Part shown: piece by piece, positions 6,360-13,514 of the stretch
Position numbering within the stretch: position 1 is the first letter of the stretch
How the letters are laid out: each line of letters opens with the position of its first letter
Assembly (NCBI GenBank): GCA_002314055.1
Contig: DCBP01000041.1
Location: 5,063 to 28,555 of the forward strand
Source: Prevotella sp. UBA1104
GTDB lineage: Bacteria > Bacteroidota > Bacteroidia > Bacteroidales > Bacteroidaceae
DNA: 23,493 bases
Direction of reading: 5' to 3'
The notes under the pieces: generated by a model
What the model was told of the DNA's origin: nothing
What the model saw: the letters and a program-made list of their open reading frames with translations, nothing else
Databases searched by the model: none
Program-made: the position numbers and the translations under genes

Positions 6360-9300
6360 TGAGCGAGATTCCGCCTACGATAGACTTCATCACGGAGTAG
6401 CTACTCTGTGATGCACCACTGTCATGTGTAGAACTGCCGAGTCCGAAGCTCTCGCGAGGGTCAAGTCCTTTGCGTGCAGAAATTACTCCGAGGTTATCGC
6501 CACTTACATAAACTCTCAGTCCGCTTATTCCAATCTTTTCCAGAAGACTCTTCGGCAATGTGTAGCCAAGAGTGATGTTGTTAACACTCAGATAGTTGGA
6601 ACTGACGAGATATCGGTCGCTGTCTAACTGATAACAAGCATCTGACGCATCGAGTCGCGGCACATTGGTATAGCGATTCTCCGGTGTCCAGGCATTCAGA
6701 ATATCCTTATGCCAGTTGAATCCCTGCATACCGCTACCGCCGTTGTGCATAAACGACTGGTAGGTTCCGTCGTAGAATTTTCCACCCAACTGATATGAGA
6801 ATGAAGCCGAGAGGTCAAAGCCATAAGCCTTGATTGTTGTACCGAAACCTCCGTAAACCTTAGGAAGGATATCGCCACAGTCGCTGAGCTGTGCTGCATC
6901 ATAATTTGACGTTGTAGACCAGTCGCCATTATCAGGGTCTACATAATACAGAGCCTGTCCGTTGTCGGGGTCTACTCCAGCAAAGCGTTTCAGATATGAC
7001 TCATACAAAGAGCCTCCTACTCTGCGTATATAATAAGCTCCTTTTTGTCCGCCCTGTGCGTCAAGTTCGTCGGTAAGCTTCAGAATCTTGTTCTTATAGT
7101 GGGTGAGGTTCAAGTTTGCCGCCCATTCTATGTCTTTTGTCTTTATAATGACTCCATTCAAGTCAATTTCGAAACCTGTGTTCGACACATTGAAGGCATT
7201 GATAGGAATACTACCAGTGGTGATACCAGATGACACAGGCACCGGATTATTGAAAAGCAGATCGTCGGTCTTGCGGTAGAAGAAGTCGAACGAACCGTTA
7301 AGTCTACGGTTGAGCAATTCAAACTCAAATCCGGTATTGAACGAGTAAGATGTCTCCCATGTCAAATCCTTGTTGCCTTTGTATTTCATCACAAGCGAAT
7401 AGCTGCCATTATTATATGTCATCGTGTATTGGTCGCGATAGGCATAATAGTTAGGCTCTTTGTTACTGTAAAGGATGTTGTCGTTACCCTGTACACCCCA
7501 GCTCACTTTATATTTCAAGGAATTTATCCATGTGAGGTCTTTCATGAAATCTTCTTTTGTCAACAGCCATGCCGCACCTACACTACCGAAGTTACCCCAG
7601 CGGTTGTCTTTCGAGAATCGTGAGGAAGCGTCGCGACGGAACGAAGCACTGAAGAAGTACTTTCCGTCGTAGTCGTATTGTGCGCGGGCAAAGATACCTT
7701 CCGACATATATTTGTTTGTGTATGACGAAAGATACTTGTCGGTATCGCTGCCGGCATTGTCAAGCTCCCCTATGAACGGATCGTAGAGATGGGTGTTGGA
7801 ACCACCAAAGTACTGGTCGCGCAAGCGGAACTGTTCATAACCAAGCAGAAAGTCTACGTTATGCACTCCGCCAATCAACTTCTGGTATTGTGCCATATAC
7901 TGGTTGTTCACGCTCATGGAGCGTGTGGAGGTAACGGAAACGGAACCATCGCTCGAGATACTTGACCCGAACGGACTATACAGATAGTTGTAGCGGTCGT
8001 TCTGAATGTTTGCTGCTATATTTGCCGTAAGTGTTAGTCCTTCAATAGGAGTGATATTGGCATACCACTTTCCCGTAAACAAATCGCGGTAATCATGATA
8101 GCTGTTATAGTCGAGGTCTCTGACGGCATTTCCCGAAAGCGACGGACGACGGAAGCTCGTGTTCGTTCCAGAGTCGTAGGTCTTCTTGCCATTACCGCTG
8201 TTTATCATTATACTGCCATCTGCATTTCTGACATACAACGGATATATCGGAGCAATGGAATTGACGATATAGAAGAGGTTTCCCGTTGAGCCCCAGCTAT
8301 CAGAGGTCTGTCCGTATGGCGACTGATTGTCGGAATAGGCATAAGCCATGTTTGTTCCCACCTTGAGCCATTTCTTTGCTTGATAATCAGCATTGACACG
8401 TGCCGAATAGCGTTTAAACGAAGAATTGGTCACGATACCATTGTCATCGAGATACCCCACACTGGCATAATAGTTCATACGGTCGGTCTTACCGCTCACC
8501 GTGGCATTATATTCCTGACGCAAATTAGAACTTATAGCCTCTTTATACCAGTCGTCTGGAGTATAATAATACTGTCCGTCGGTGTATCCCAACTTGGCAT
8601 TCGGATTGAGTTTAAAGTTTGTTCCTATAAGATTCTCGCCTTTCGGCACTGTGTATATCTGGTAGCCAAGTCCGCCATTCTCTACATTAAAAAGATTATC
8701 GTTGGCATAAGCATATGCCTCGGCTGCCTTTGAACCATGGTATGCCTTTGAATTATAGAGGGCCTTGAACATGGTTTCGTAATATTCGCCCGGACTTGAT
8801 ATAACATCATATTGCGGAATAGCACGAGAGTTTGTTCCCCACTTTGCATCAAAAGTTACCTTCGCCTCCTTAGAGTTACCCTGTTTTGTTGTGATAAGCA
8901 CAACACCATTTGCACCGCGTGCACCATATATGGCATTGGATGCTGCATCCTTCAATACTGTAAGTGAAGCGATGTCGGTTGGGTTAATGGATGAGATATT
9001 TCCTTCATACGGCACTCCGTCGAGAATTATCAACGGGTCGTTGCTCGAACTGATAGAGCCGATACCTCTCACACGGATTGTGGCATCGCTGCCAGGCTGT
9101 CCGTTACTGTTAAGTACCTGCACACCGGCGACCTGTCCGCTCATTGCATTTGTAACGTTGCTAACCACGCGGTCTTTCAGCTCGTCGGCAGAAACAACTC
9201 CTGCCGAACCAGTAAACGCACTGCGTTTCTGCTTACCATAAGCAACTACAAGTACTTCATCGAGGTCTTTCTCTGAAGGAACAAGTTTAATTGTTATGCC

Positions 9301-9558
9301 GTCCTTTGCGGCAACTGTTTTGCTTTCCATTCCGATATACTCTATGCGAAGCTTCTTGTTGCTTGCCGGAACGGCGACGGAAAAATTTCCGTCAATGTCT
9401 GTCACTGTACCTGTGTTTGTGCCTTCTACCCGAATCGTGGCGCCGACAATCGGCATTCCATCATCTTGAGAAATTACGGTACCTTTTACTGTTGACTGCG
9501 CCAACGCTCCCGCACTTAGGAGTGTGCCAGCCATAACGATTGCGAATCTTTTGTTCAT
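6352..9558 (-). CDS. susC: SusC/RagA-family TonB-dependent outer-membrane transporter
   Basis: The 1068-residue protein begins with a signal peptide ending at about ALAQ (residue 21). A carboxypeptidase-regulatory-like domain follows (about 24-93, VKGTVISQDDGMPIVGATI). The TonB-box region is DEVLVVAYGKQKR near 100-112, and the plug has GQVAGVQV, RVRGIGSI, ILDGVPYEG and DAASNAIYGARGANGVVLITT. The rest is a 22-strand barrel ending in an aromatic residue (SLTF). No STN domain is present, so it is a plain transporter rather than a sigma-factor signalling receptor. It imports oligosaccharides caught by SusD. It is the first gene of the minus-strand arm, behind a consensus promoter and a leader of about 110 nt. 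Confidence 0.96.
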   Translation of the reverse strand: MNKRFAIVMAGTLLSAGALAQSTVKGTVISQDDGMPIVGATIRVEGTNTGTVTDIDGNFSVAVPASNKKLRIEYIGMESKTVAAKDGITIKLVPSEKDLDEVLVVAYGKQKRSAFTGSAGVVSADELKDRVVSNVTNAMSGQVAGVQVLNSNGQPGSDATIRVRGIGSISSSNDPLIILDGVPYEGNISSINPTDIASLTVLKDAASNAIYGARGANGVVLITTKQGNSKEAKVTFDAKWGTNSRAIPQYDVISSPGEYYETMFKALYNSKAYHGSKAAEAYAYANDNLFNVENGGLGYQIYTVPKGENLIGTNFKLNPNAKLGYTDGQYYYTPDDWYKEAISSNLRQEYNATVSGKTDRMNYYASVGYLDDNGIVTNSSFKRYSARVNADYQAKKWLKVGTNMAYAYSDNQSPYGQTSDSWGSTGNLFYIVNSIAPIYPLYVRNADGSIMINSGNGKKTYDSGTNTSFRRPSLSGNAVRDLDYNSYHDYRDLFTGKWYANITPIEGLTLTANIAANIQNDRYNYLYSPFGSSISSDGSVSVTSTRSMSVNNQYMAQYQKLIGGVHNVDFLLGYEQFRLRDQYFGGSNTHLYDPFIGELDNAGSDTDKYLSSYTNKYMSEGIFARAQYDYDGKYFFSASFRRDASSRFSKDNRWGNFGSVGAAWLLTKEDFMKDLTWINSLKYKVSWGVQGNDNILYSNKEPNYYAYRDQYTMTYNNGSYSLVMKYKGNKDLTWETSYSFNTGFEFELLNRRLNGSFDFFYRKTDDLLFNNPVPVSSGITTGSIPINAFNVSNTGFEIDLNGVIIKTKDIEWAANLNLTHYKNKILKLTDELDAQGGQKGAYYIRRVGGSLYESYLKRFAGVDPDNGQALYYVDPDNGDWSTTSNYDAAQLSDCGDILPKVYGGFGTTIKAYGFDLSASFSYQLGGKFYDGTYQSFMHNGGSGMQGFNWHKDILNAWTPENRYTNVPRLDASDACYQLDSDRYLVSSNYLSVNNITLGYTLPKSLLEKIGISGLRVYVSGDNLGVISARKGLDPRESFGLGSSTHDSGASQSSYSVMKSIVGGISLTF

Positions 9559-9675
9559 AATCGATACTCTTAAAAATTACACTTTCTCTTTACTTGTTTC
9601 TCTCTAATACCTAATATCAACTATCAACACGCATTATTATACGTTCTTAATGTTGTATTTGTGTTTGTACGGGTG

Positions 9676-9706
9676 CAAAATTAATAAAAACTGTTATATA
9701 AACAAA
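9676..9706 (-). promoter_or_regulatory. Consensus promoter of the susC operon
   Basis: Read on the minus strand, TTTG (9706-9703) is followed after exactly 19 bp by TAATTTTG (9683-9676), a full match to the Bacteroidetes promoter form TTTG-N19-TAnnTTTG. Transcription would start near 9669, giving a leader of about 110 nt before SusC. The heptamer AACGATT lies 24 bp upstream of the -33 box (9737-9731, minus strand) and is a candidate activator site. Confidence 0.75.
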
Positions 9707-9868
9707 TGTTTTAATTCAAATTTATTAGTAAATCGTTATTATTTCTTTCATTTCGCAATAAATATATAAAATTCTATCATTTCCACATTACTATATATAG
9801 CAACATCTCATGCGTTTTGCAGTTAATGTAACTATAAAAATGACAGAAAATAAAAAACCGAATGCCTT

Positions 9869-9903
9869 TATATTTGCCAATAAAATAAAAATGTCTATAT
9901 TTG
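9869..9903 (+). promoter_or_regulatory. Tandem promoter boxes of the thioredoxin gene
   Basis: TATATTTG occurs at 9869-9876 and again at 9896-9903. The TTTG of the first (9873-9876) stands exactly 19 bp before the second, so it doubles as its -33 element and makes a full consensus promoter. Transcription from the second box would start near 9910, about 30 nt before the ATG at 9941. The first copy could also act as a separate weaker -7 box. Confidence 0.75.
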
Positions 9904-9940
9904 CAACATCATAAAAAATATATAGATATACTTATCCATT

Positions 9941-10237
9941 ATGGAAACATTCAACGACGTAATATCCGGCAATCAACTGGTATTGGTTGATTTCTTTGCC
10001 ACATGGTGCCAGCCTTGCAAGATGATGCATCCTGTATTGGAAGAACTGAAAAAGGCAGTGGGCGACAAACTACGTATCATAAAGGTGGATGTGGATGCCC
10101 ACAACGATGTTGCAGCACAATACGGCATACGTTCCGTACCTACGCTCATGCTTTTCAGAAACGGCGAAGTGCTGTACAGAGAAAGTGGAGCTATGTCGAA
10201 AGCTGACCTGATGGCTCTGCTCGATCCATTCATGTAG
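9941..10237 (+). CDS. Thioredoxin, cytoplasmic
   Basis: The 98-residue protein is a single thioredoxin domain with no signal peptide, so it should be cytoplasmic. The active site is ATWCQPCK with redox cysteines C23 and C26; the second position is Q where classical thioredoxin has G (CGPC). The cis-proline is P67 in RSVPT. The domain is complete, slightly shorter than E. coli TrxA (109 aa). It reduces disulphides in target proteins. It sits between susC and the HTCS gene with its own consensus promoter and a hairpin 18 bp after its stop. A link to fructan use is not evident from sequence; it may simply be housed in the locus. Confidence 0.92.
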   Translation: METFNDVISGNQLVLVDFFATWCQPCKMMHPVLEELKKAVGDKLRIIKVDVDAHNDVAAQYGIRSVPTLMLFRNGEVLYRESGAMSKADLMALLDPFM

Positions 10238-10255
10238 ACTCTCTAAACGGAAGTG

Positions 10256-10290
10256 GCACCAAAGGTGCAGCAATACAGCACCTTTGGTGC
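10256..10290 (+). terminator. 13-bp perfect hairpin after the thioredoxin gene
   Basis: GCACCAAAGGTGC (10256-10268) and GCACCTTTGGTGC (10278-10290) are perfect inverse copies around a 9-nt loop. The stem is strong but is followed by AATATATCT, not a U-run. It could be a weak terminator, a processing or stability hairpin, or a partial attenuator before the regulator gene. Confidence 0.55.
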
Positions 10291-10412
10291 AATATATCTG
10301 CACCGACTGTATTTTATATAAACACTCACGCCATTAAAAACCTTTTGTTTCTTCTACATGATTTATGAGTGAAAGGAAAAGGATATACACTCGGCAACAA
10401 ATATCTACAACT

Positions 10413-13139
10413 ATGAAAGTAAGCAACGTAACTACAATAATTGTTGCAGCAATATTGGCTTGCACTTTATACTCTTGCGGAAAGCGAAGTCCAAAATACA
10501 TAATCGGCGTGTCGCAGTGTAGCGACGATATCTGGCGCAGCAAGATGAACGACGAACTGCGTATCGCCTCGTATGCACAGGATGGAGTGAGTCTTAAAAT
10601 ACTGTCGGCCAACGACGATGCTGACAGGCAAATAGAACAAATCGACCAATTCATCGACATGGGGGTAAACATGATTATCGTGGCACCCACTCAGGAGAAA
10701 GTGTCAAAAGCCATAGACAGGGCTTACGACAAGGGAATACCCGTTATCGTGTTCGACCGCAAGACTAATTCCAATAAATACACGGCATATATCGGTGCTG
10801 ACAACGAGGAGATAGGACGCGACATCGCAAAGTTTCTCTCTACACAGATTAAAGGCAGCGGAAATATACTTGAGATTGGCGGACTGAAATCGTCTTCGCC
10901 TGCCATCAAACGAAGAAAGGGGTTCGACAGTGAGGTGGAAAAACATGCCAACATGAATGTCGTGGCTCATCTTGATGCCGACTGGACTAAAGAGAGAGCC
11001 TACAGGCTGATGGACTCTCTGCTATCCATCAATCATCCTCAATTCGACTATGTATTTGCCCACAACGACCGTATGGCAAAGGGAGCAATGGAAGCTGCAA
11101 GGAAGCATCACATTGACATGAACAGGATTAAGTTTCTCGGTACTGACGCCGTGGCAAAAAGCGGCGGCGGACTGCAGATGGTCAGGGACGGTGAACTCTT
11201 GGCTTCGTATATCTACCCCACTCGCGGCGACAAGGTTATGGAACTCGCCATGAATATTCTGCAAAAAAGGAAATTCAAGAGGGAAAATCTGCTGTCGTCG
11301 GCTCTCGTAACGAGCGACAATGCCAACGTATTGCTCATGCAGGACGACGAAATGAAACGGCAGACCGACAATCTGCTGTCGCTGCGCAAAAGAGTGGAGA
11401 CTACTACCAATGCCTTCGACACTCAACGGAGTTATCTCTTCATGCTGCTGTTTCTCGTTATCTTGCTCATCGTTGCATGCACACTTGCCGTGAAGGCTTT
11501 CGTTGCTAAGACGAAATACAACAGGCAACTGAAACACAGTATGATGAAACAGGAAAAGATGACGGCAGACATGCAGCTGATGACCCAAAACCAGCTACGG
11601 TTCTTCACAAACATCTCGCACGAGCTGCGCACTCCGCTGACTCTTATTTCCGGACCTGCCGACCAACTTGCCGAAAGCGGTAGCTTAGGCAGCGAAGCTC
11701 GCATGCTGGTAGGGATGATACGCCGCAACGTGGGTATTCTGACACAGATGGTAAGCGAAATCCTGGAATTCCGCAAGATTCAAAACGACAAGGCCCGGCT
11801 GGCGCTTAACCGCTTTGATTTTGCCGCAGAACTAACAACATGGAACCAGGACTTCTATACTGTGGCTGAGCGCAAGCACATCAAACTCAATGTTTGCATA
11901 AAGACAGAAGGCGAATGTATTGCTATTGCAGACAAGGAGAAAATTGCACACGTATACTTTAATCTCATGACCAATGCCATAAAGTATACTCCGGAGGGAG
12001 GAAGTGTTACTACTATACTGGAGCATGCTGACGGGAAATACACAGTTTCTGTTGAAGATACGGGCAAGGGCATGGCGGAAGATGACCGGCGACATATCTT
12101 TGAGCGTTTCTATCAGGCAAAGAATTCTGTGGGCGGAACGGGTATCGGACTGGCTATCGTTAAGGCTTATGTGGATTTACACCACGGTGAGGTGGGGGTA
12201 GACAGCGAAGCGGGAAAGGGAAGTCGCTTCTACTTCCGTATTCCAGAGTCGCAACCGGGATATGATGCAACTAAAGACAATCAGAAGGAGATAAAGGCTG
12301 AACCGGAACTTGCCGACGACTATTCGGTAAAGAATATCATTGCGGAACAGAATCTGACTGTTATTACCGGAACTGAAGACTACGACAACAACCGTCCGCT
12401 CATTCTCGTTATCGACGACAACGAGAGTATGAGAACGTATCTTAAAGGTATCTTGCAGAAAAGATATAATGTGGTTGAGGCTCAGAATGGAGAGGAAGGA
12501 CTGAAGATGGCTCGCAAAATGGTGCCGCAGCTTGTGGTGAGCGATGTCATGATGCCCGTAATGGACGGATTGGAATTTTGCAGCCGCATGAAGGAGGAAA
12601 TTTCTACCTGTCATATCCCTGTAATCCTCCTCACGGCGAAGTCGCTCGAAGAACAGCGCACGGAGGGATACGAAAAGGGTGCCGACTCTTATATAACCAA
12701 GCCGTTTACTGCCGATACATTGATAGCGCGCATTGAGAATCTGCTGAAAAGCCGTAGGCAGATGCGCAAGATTTTCTCCGGTTCTTTACAGGAAGACGAG
12801 GAGCAGGAGAGTCTTGGGGAGAAAGACCAGACTTTCGTTGCTCAGCTCCGCAAGGTAATCAATAAGCACATTCCGGATGCAGAATTCTCCGTTGAAGACC
12901 TTGGCAGCGAGATGGGCTTGAGCCGCGTGCAGCTCTACCGCAAGGTGAAGGCATTGACCGGTTTTTCCGTTGTCGATCTTCTCCGCAAGGCTCGTTTGGC
13001 AAAAGCGAAACAGTTGCTCGAAACTACCGACAAGAACATTTCAGAAGTGGCATACGATGTTGGCTTTACCACTCCGTCTTACTTCGCCAAACGATTTAAA
13101 GAGGAATTCGGTATGTCTCCGGGGGAAGTGGGAAAATAA
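10413..13139 (+). CDS. Hybrid two-component system regulator (HTCS) with periplasmic-binding-protein sensor
   Basis: This single protein holds a full signalling chain. From the ATG at 10413 (908 aa) it has an N-terminal hydrophobic segment with a lipobox-like LYSC (C22). A type I periplasmic-binding domain (about 27-295; YIIGVSQCSDD, IIVAPTQ, VIVFDRK) follows, then a membrane helix (about 341-363) and a HisKA motif NISHELRTP with H403. The ATPase motifs are N-LMTNAIKYTPEGG, DTGKGM and GTGIGLAI. The receiver domain has D711 in SDVMMPVMDG and the KPF lysine, and an AraC-type DNA-binding domain (about 820-905) comes last. HTCSs with this sensor type, such as BT1754 of B. thetaiotaomicron, bind fructose. 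The frame is open upstream to an ATG at 10365, but that start puts 16 charged residues before the membrane segment. Confidence 0.93.
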   Translation: MKVSNVTTIIVAAILACTLYSCGKRSPKYIIGVSQCSDDIWRSKMNDELRIASYAQDGVSLKILSANDDADRQIEQIDQFIDMGVNMIIVAPTQEKVSKAIDRAYDKGIPVIVFDRKTNSNKYTAYIGADNEEIGRDIAKFLSTQIKGSGNILEIGGLKSSSPAIKRRKGFDSEVEKHANMNVVAHLDADWTKERAYRLMDSLLSINHPQFDYVFAHNDRMAKGAMEAARKHHIDMNRIKFLGTDAVAKSGGGLQMVRDGELLASYIYPTRGDKVMELAMNILQKRKFKRENLLSSALVTSDNANVLLMQDDEMKRQTDNLLSLRKRVETTTNAFDTQRSYLFMLLFLVILLIVACTLAVKAFVAKTKYNRQLKHSMMKQEKMTADMQLMTQNQLRFFTNISHELRTPLTLISGPADQLAESGSLGSEARMLVGMIRRNVGILTQMVSEILEFRKIQNDKARLALNRFDFAAELTTWNQDFYTVAERKHIKLNVCIKTEGECIAIADKEKIAHVYFNLMTNAIKYTPEGGSVTTILEHADGKYTVSVEDTGKGMAEDDRRHIFERFYQAKNSVGGTGIGLAIVKAYVDLHHGEVGVDSEAGKGSRFYFRIPESQPGYDATKDNQKEIKAEPELADDYSVKNIIAEQNLTVITGTEDYDNNRPLILVIDDNESMRTYLKGILQKRYNVVEAQNGEEGLKMARKMVPQLVVSDVMMPVMDGLEFCSRMKEEISTCHIPVILLTAKSLEEQRTEGYEKGADSYITKPFTADTLIARIENLLKSRRQMRKIFSGSLQEDEEQESLGEKDQTFVAQLRKVINKHIPDAEFSVEDLGSEMGLSRVQLYRKVKALTGFSVVDLLRKARLAKAKQLLETTDKNISEVAYDVGFTTPSYFAKRFKEEFGMSPGEVGK

Positions 13140-13158
13140 AGGTTTCATTCACCTCTAC

Positions 13159-13273
13159 CCCTCACAGACACCCTCACACCCTCACACCTACCCTCACCTA
13201 CCCTCACACTTACCCTCACCACTTAACCCCCACATTTCTAACGTCTTACATCGAAGTGTGAGGGTGTGAGGGT
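13159..13273. repeat. CCCTCAC repeat cluster with an 18-bp inverted repeat
   Basis: CCCTCAC occurs six times (starting at 13159, 13171, 13179, 13191, 13201 and 13213), and its inverse GTGAGGG twice (13258, 13266). ACCCTCACACCCTCACAC at 13170-13187 is the perfect inverse of 13256-13273, so the transcript can fold into an 18-bp stem closing a 68-nt loop. The base composition is unlike the flanking AT-rich sequence, suggesting an expanded or inserted element. Confidence 0.85.
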
Positions 13274-13298
13274 AAAATCACCGAAAAAGATTTTTTTT
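13256..13298 (+). terminator. Candidate terminator after the HTCS gene
   Basis: After the 18-bp inverted repeat closes at 13273, AAAATC (13274-13279) can pair with GATTTT (13289-13294), leading into an eight-T run (13291-13298). The large GC-rich stem plus U-run fits an intrinsic terminator for the regulator gene, although the small stem is weak. Confidence 0.5.
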
Positions 13299-13372
13299 TA
13301 TTTGTAACAAGGATTTTACTTGTAGAAGCTGTTTGCAAGTATTCATCCAAATCAAAACGCCAAAAACACTGC

Positions 13373-13420
13373 AACGAATCGTTCATAGCATGCAACAAAT
13401 GATGCAACGAACGATTCGTT
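13373..13420. promoter_or_regulatory. 12-bp inverted repeat upstream of the barrel-GH32 operon (candidate HTCS site)
   Basis: AACGAATCGTTC (13373-13384) and GAACGATTCGTT (13409-13420) are perfect inverse copies, 24 bp apart. The centre holds further GCAAC-type repeats. The element ends about 45 bp before the -7 box at 13466, where an activator would sit. The promoter lacks a good -33 box, as expected for activator dependence. Assignment to the neighbouring HTCS is inference. Confidence 0.5.
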
Positions 13421-13465
13421 CTCGTTTATGTATCATCCGTTCTCGCTGGCTGTCAATACATTACA

Positions 13466-13473
13466 TAACTTTG
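13466..13473 (+). promoter_or_regulatory. -7 promoter box of the barrel-GH32-permease-kinase operon
   Basis: TAACTTTG followed by GCGGCAG fits TAnnTTTG. The expected -33 window (about 13441-13446) has no TTTG. Transcription would begin near 13480, which excludes the upstream in-frame ATG at 13428 and supports the start at 13515. Confidence 0.6.
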
Positions 13474-13514
13474 CGGCAGAAAAATCAAACAACGAAAATC
13501 TAAAGAGTATTTTT

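Larger units (their letters stand above)
9559..9940. other. Divergent intergenic control region
   Basis: This 382-bp, very AT-rich stretch separates the two arms of the locus. It holds the susC promoter on the minus strand (9676-9706), two thioredoxin promoter boxes on the plus strand (9869-9903), and about 160 bp between them without an obvious promoter element. HTCS regulators usually bind near susC, so this is the likeliest place for an operator. No ORF of note was seen. Confidence 0.7.

Noticed and set aside
4582..9558. Short plus-strand frames inside susC and susD (60-117 codons)
   Set aside because: All lie opposite well-supported coding sequence, lack promoters and show no family features.
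10365..10412. Upstream ATG for the HTCS
   Set aside because: It adds 16 mainly polar and basic residues before the signal or membrane segment; the ATG at 10413 gives a normal N-terminus. Not fully excluded.
13428..13514. Upstream ATG for the outer-membrane barrel
   Set aside because: It lies before the -7 box at 13466 and would bury the signal peptide that begins at the ATG at 13515.
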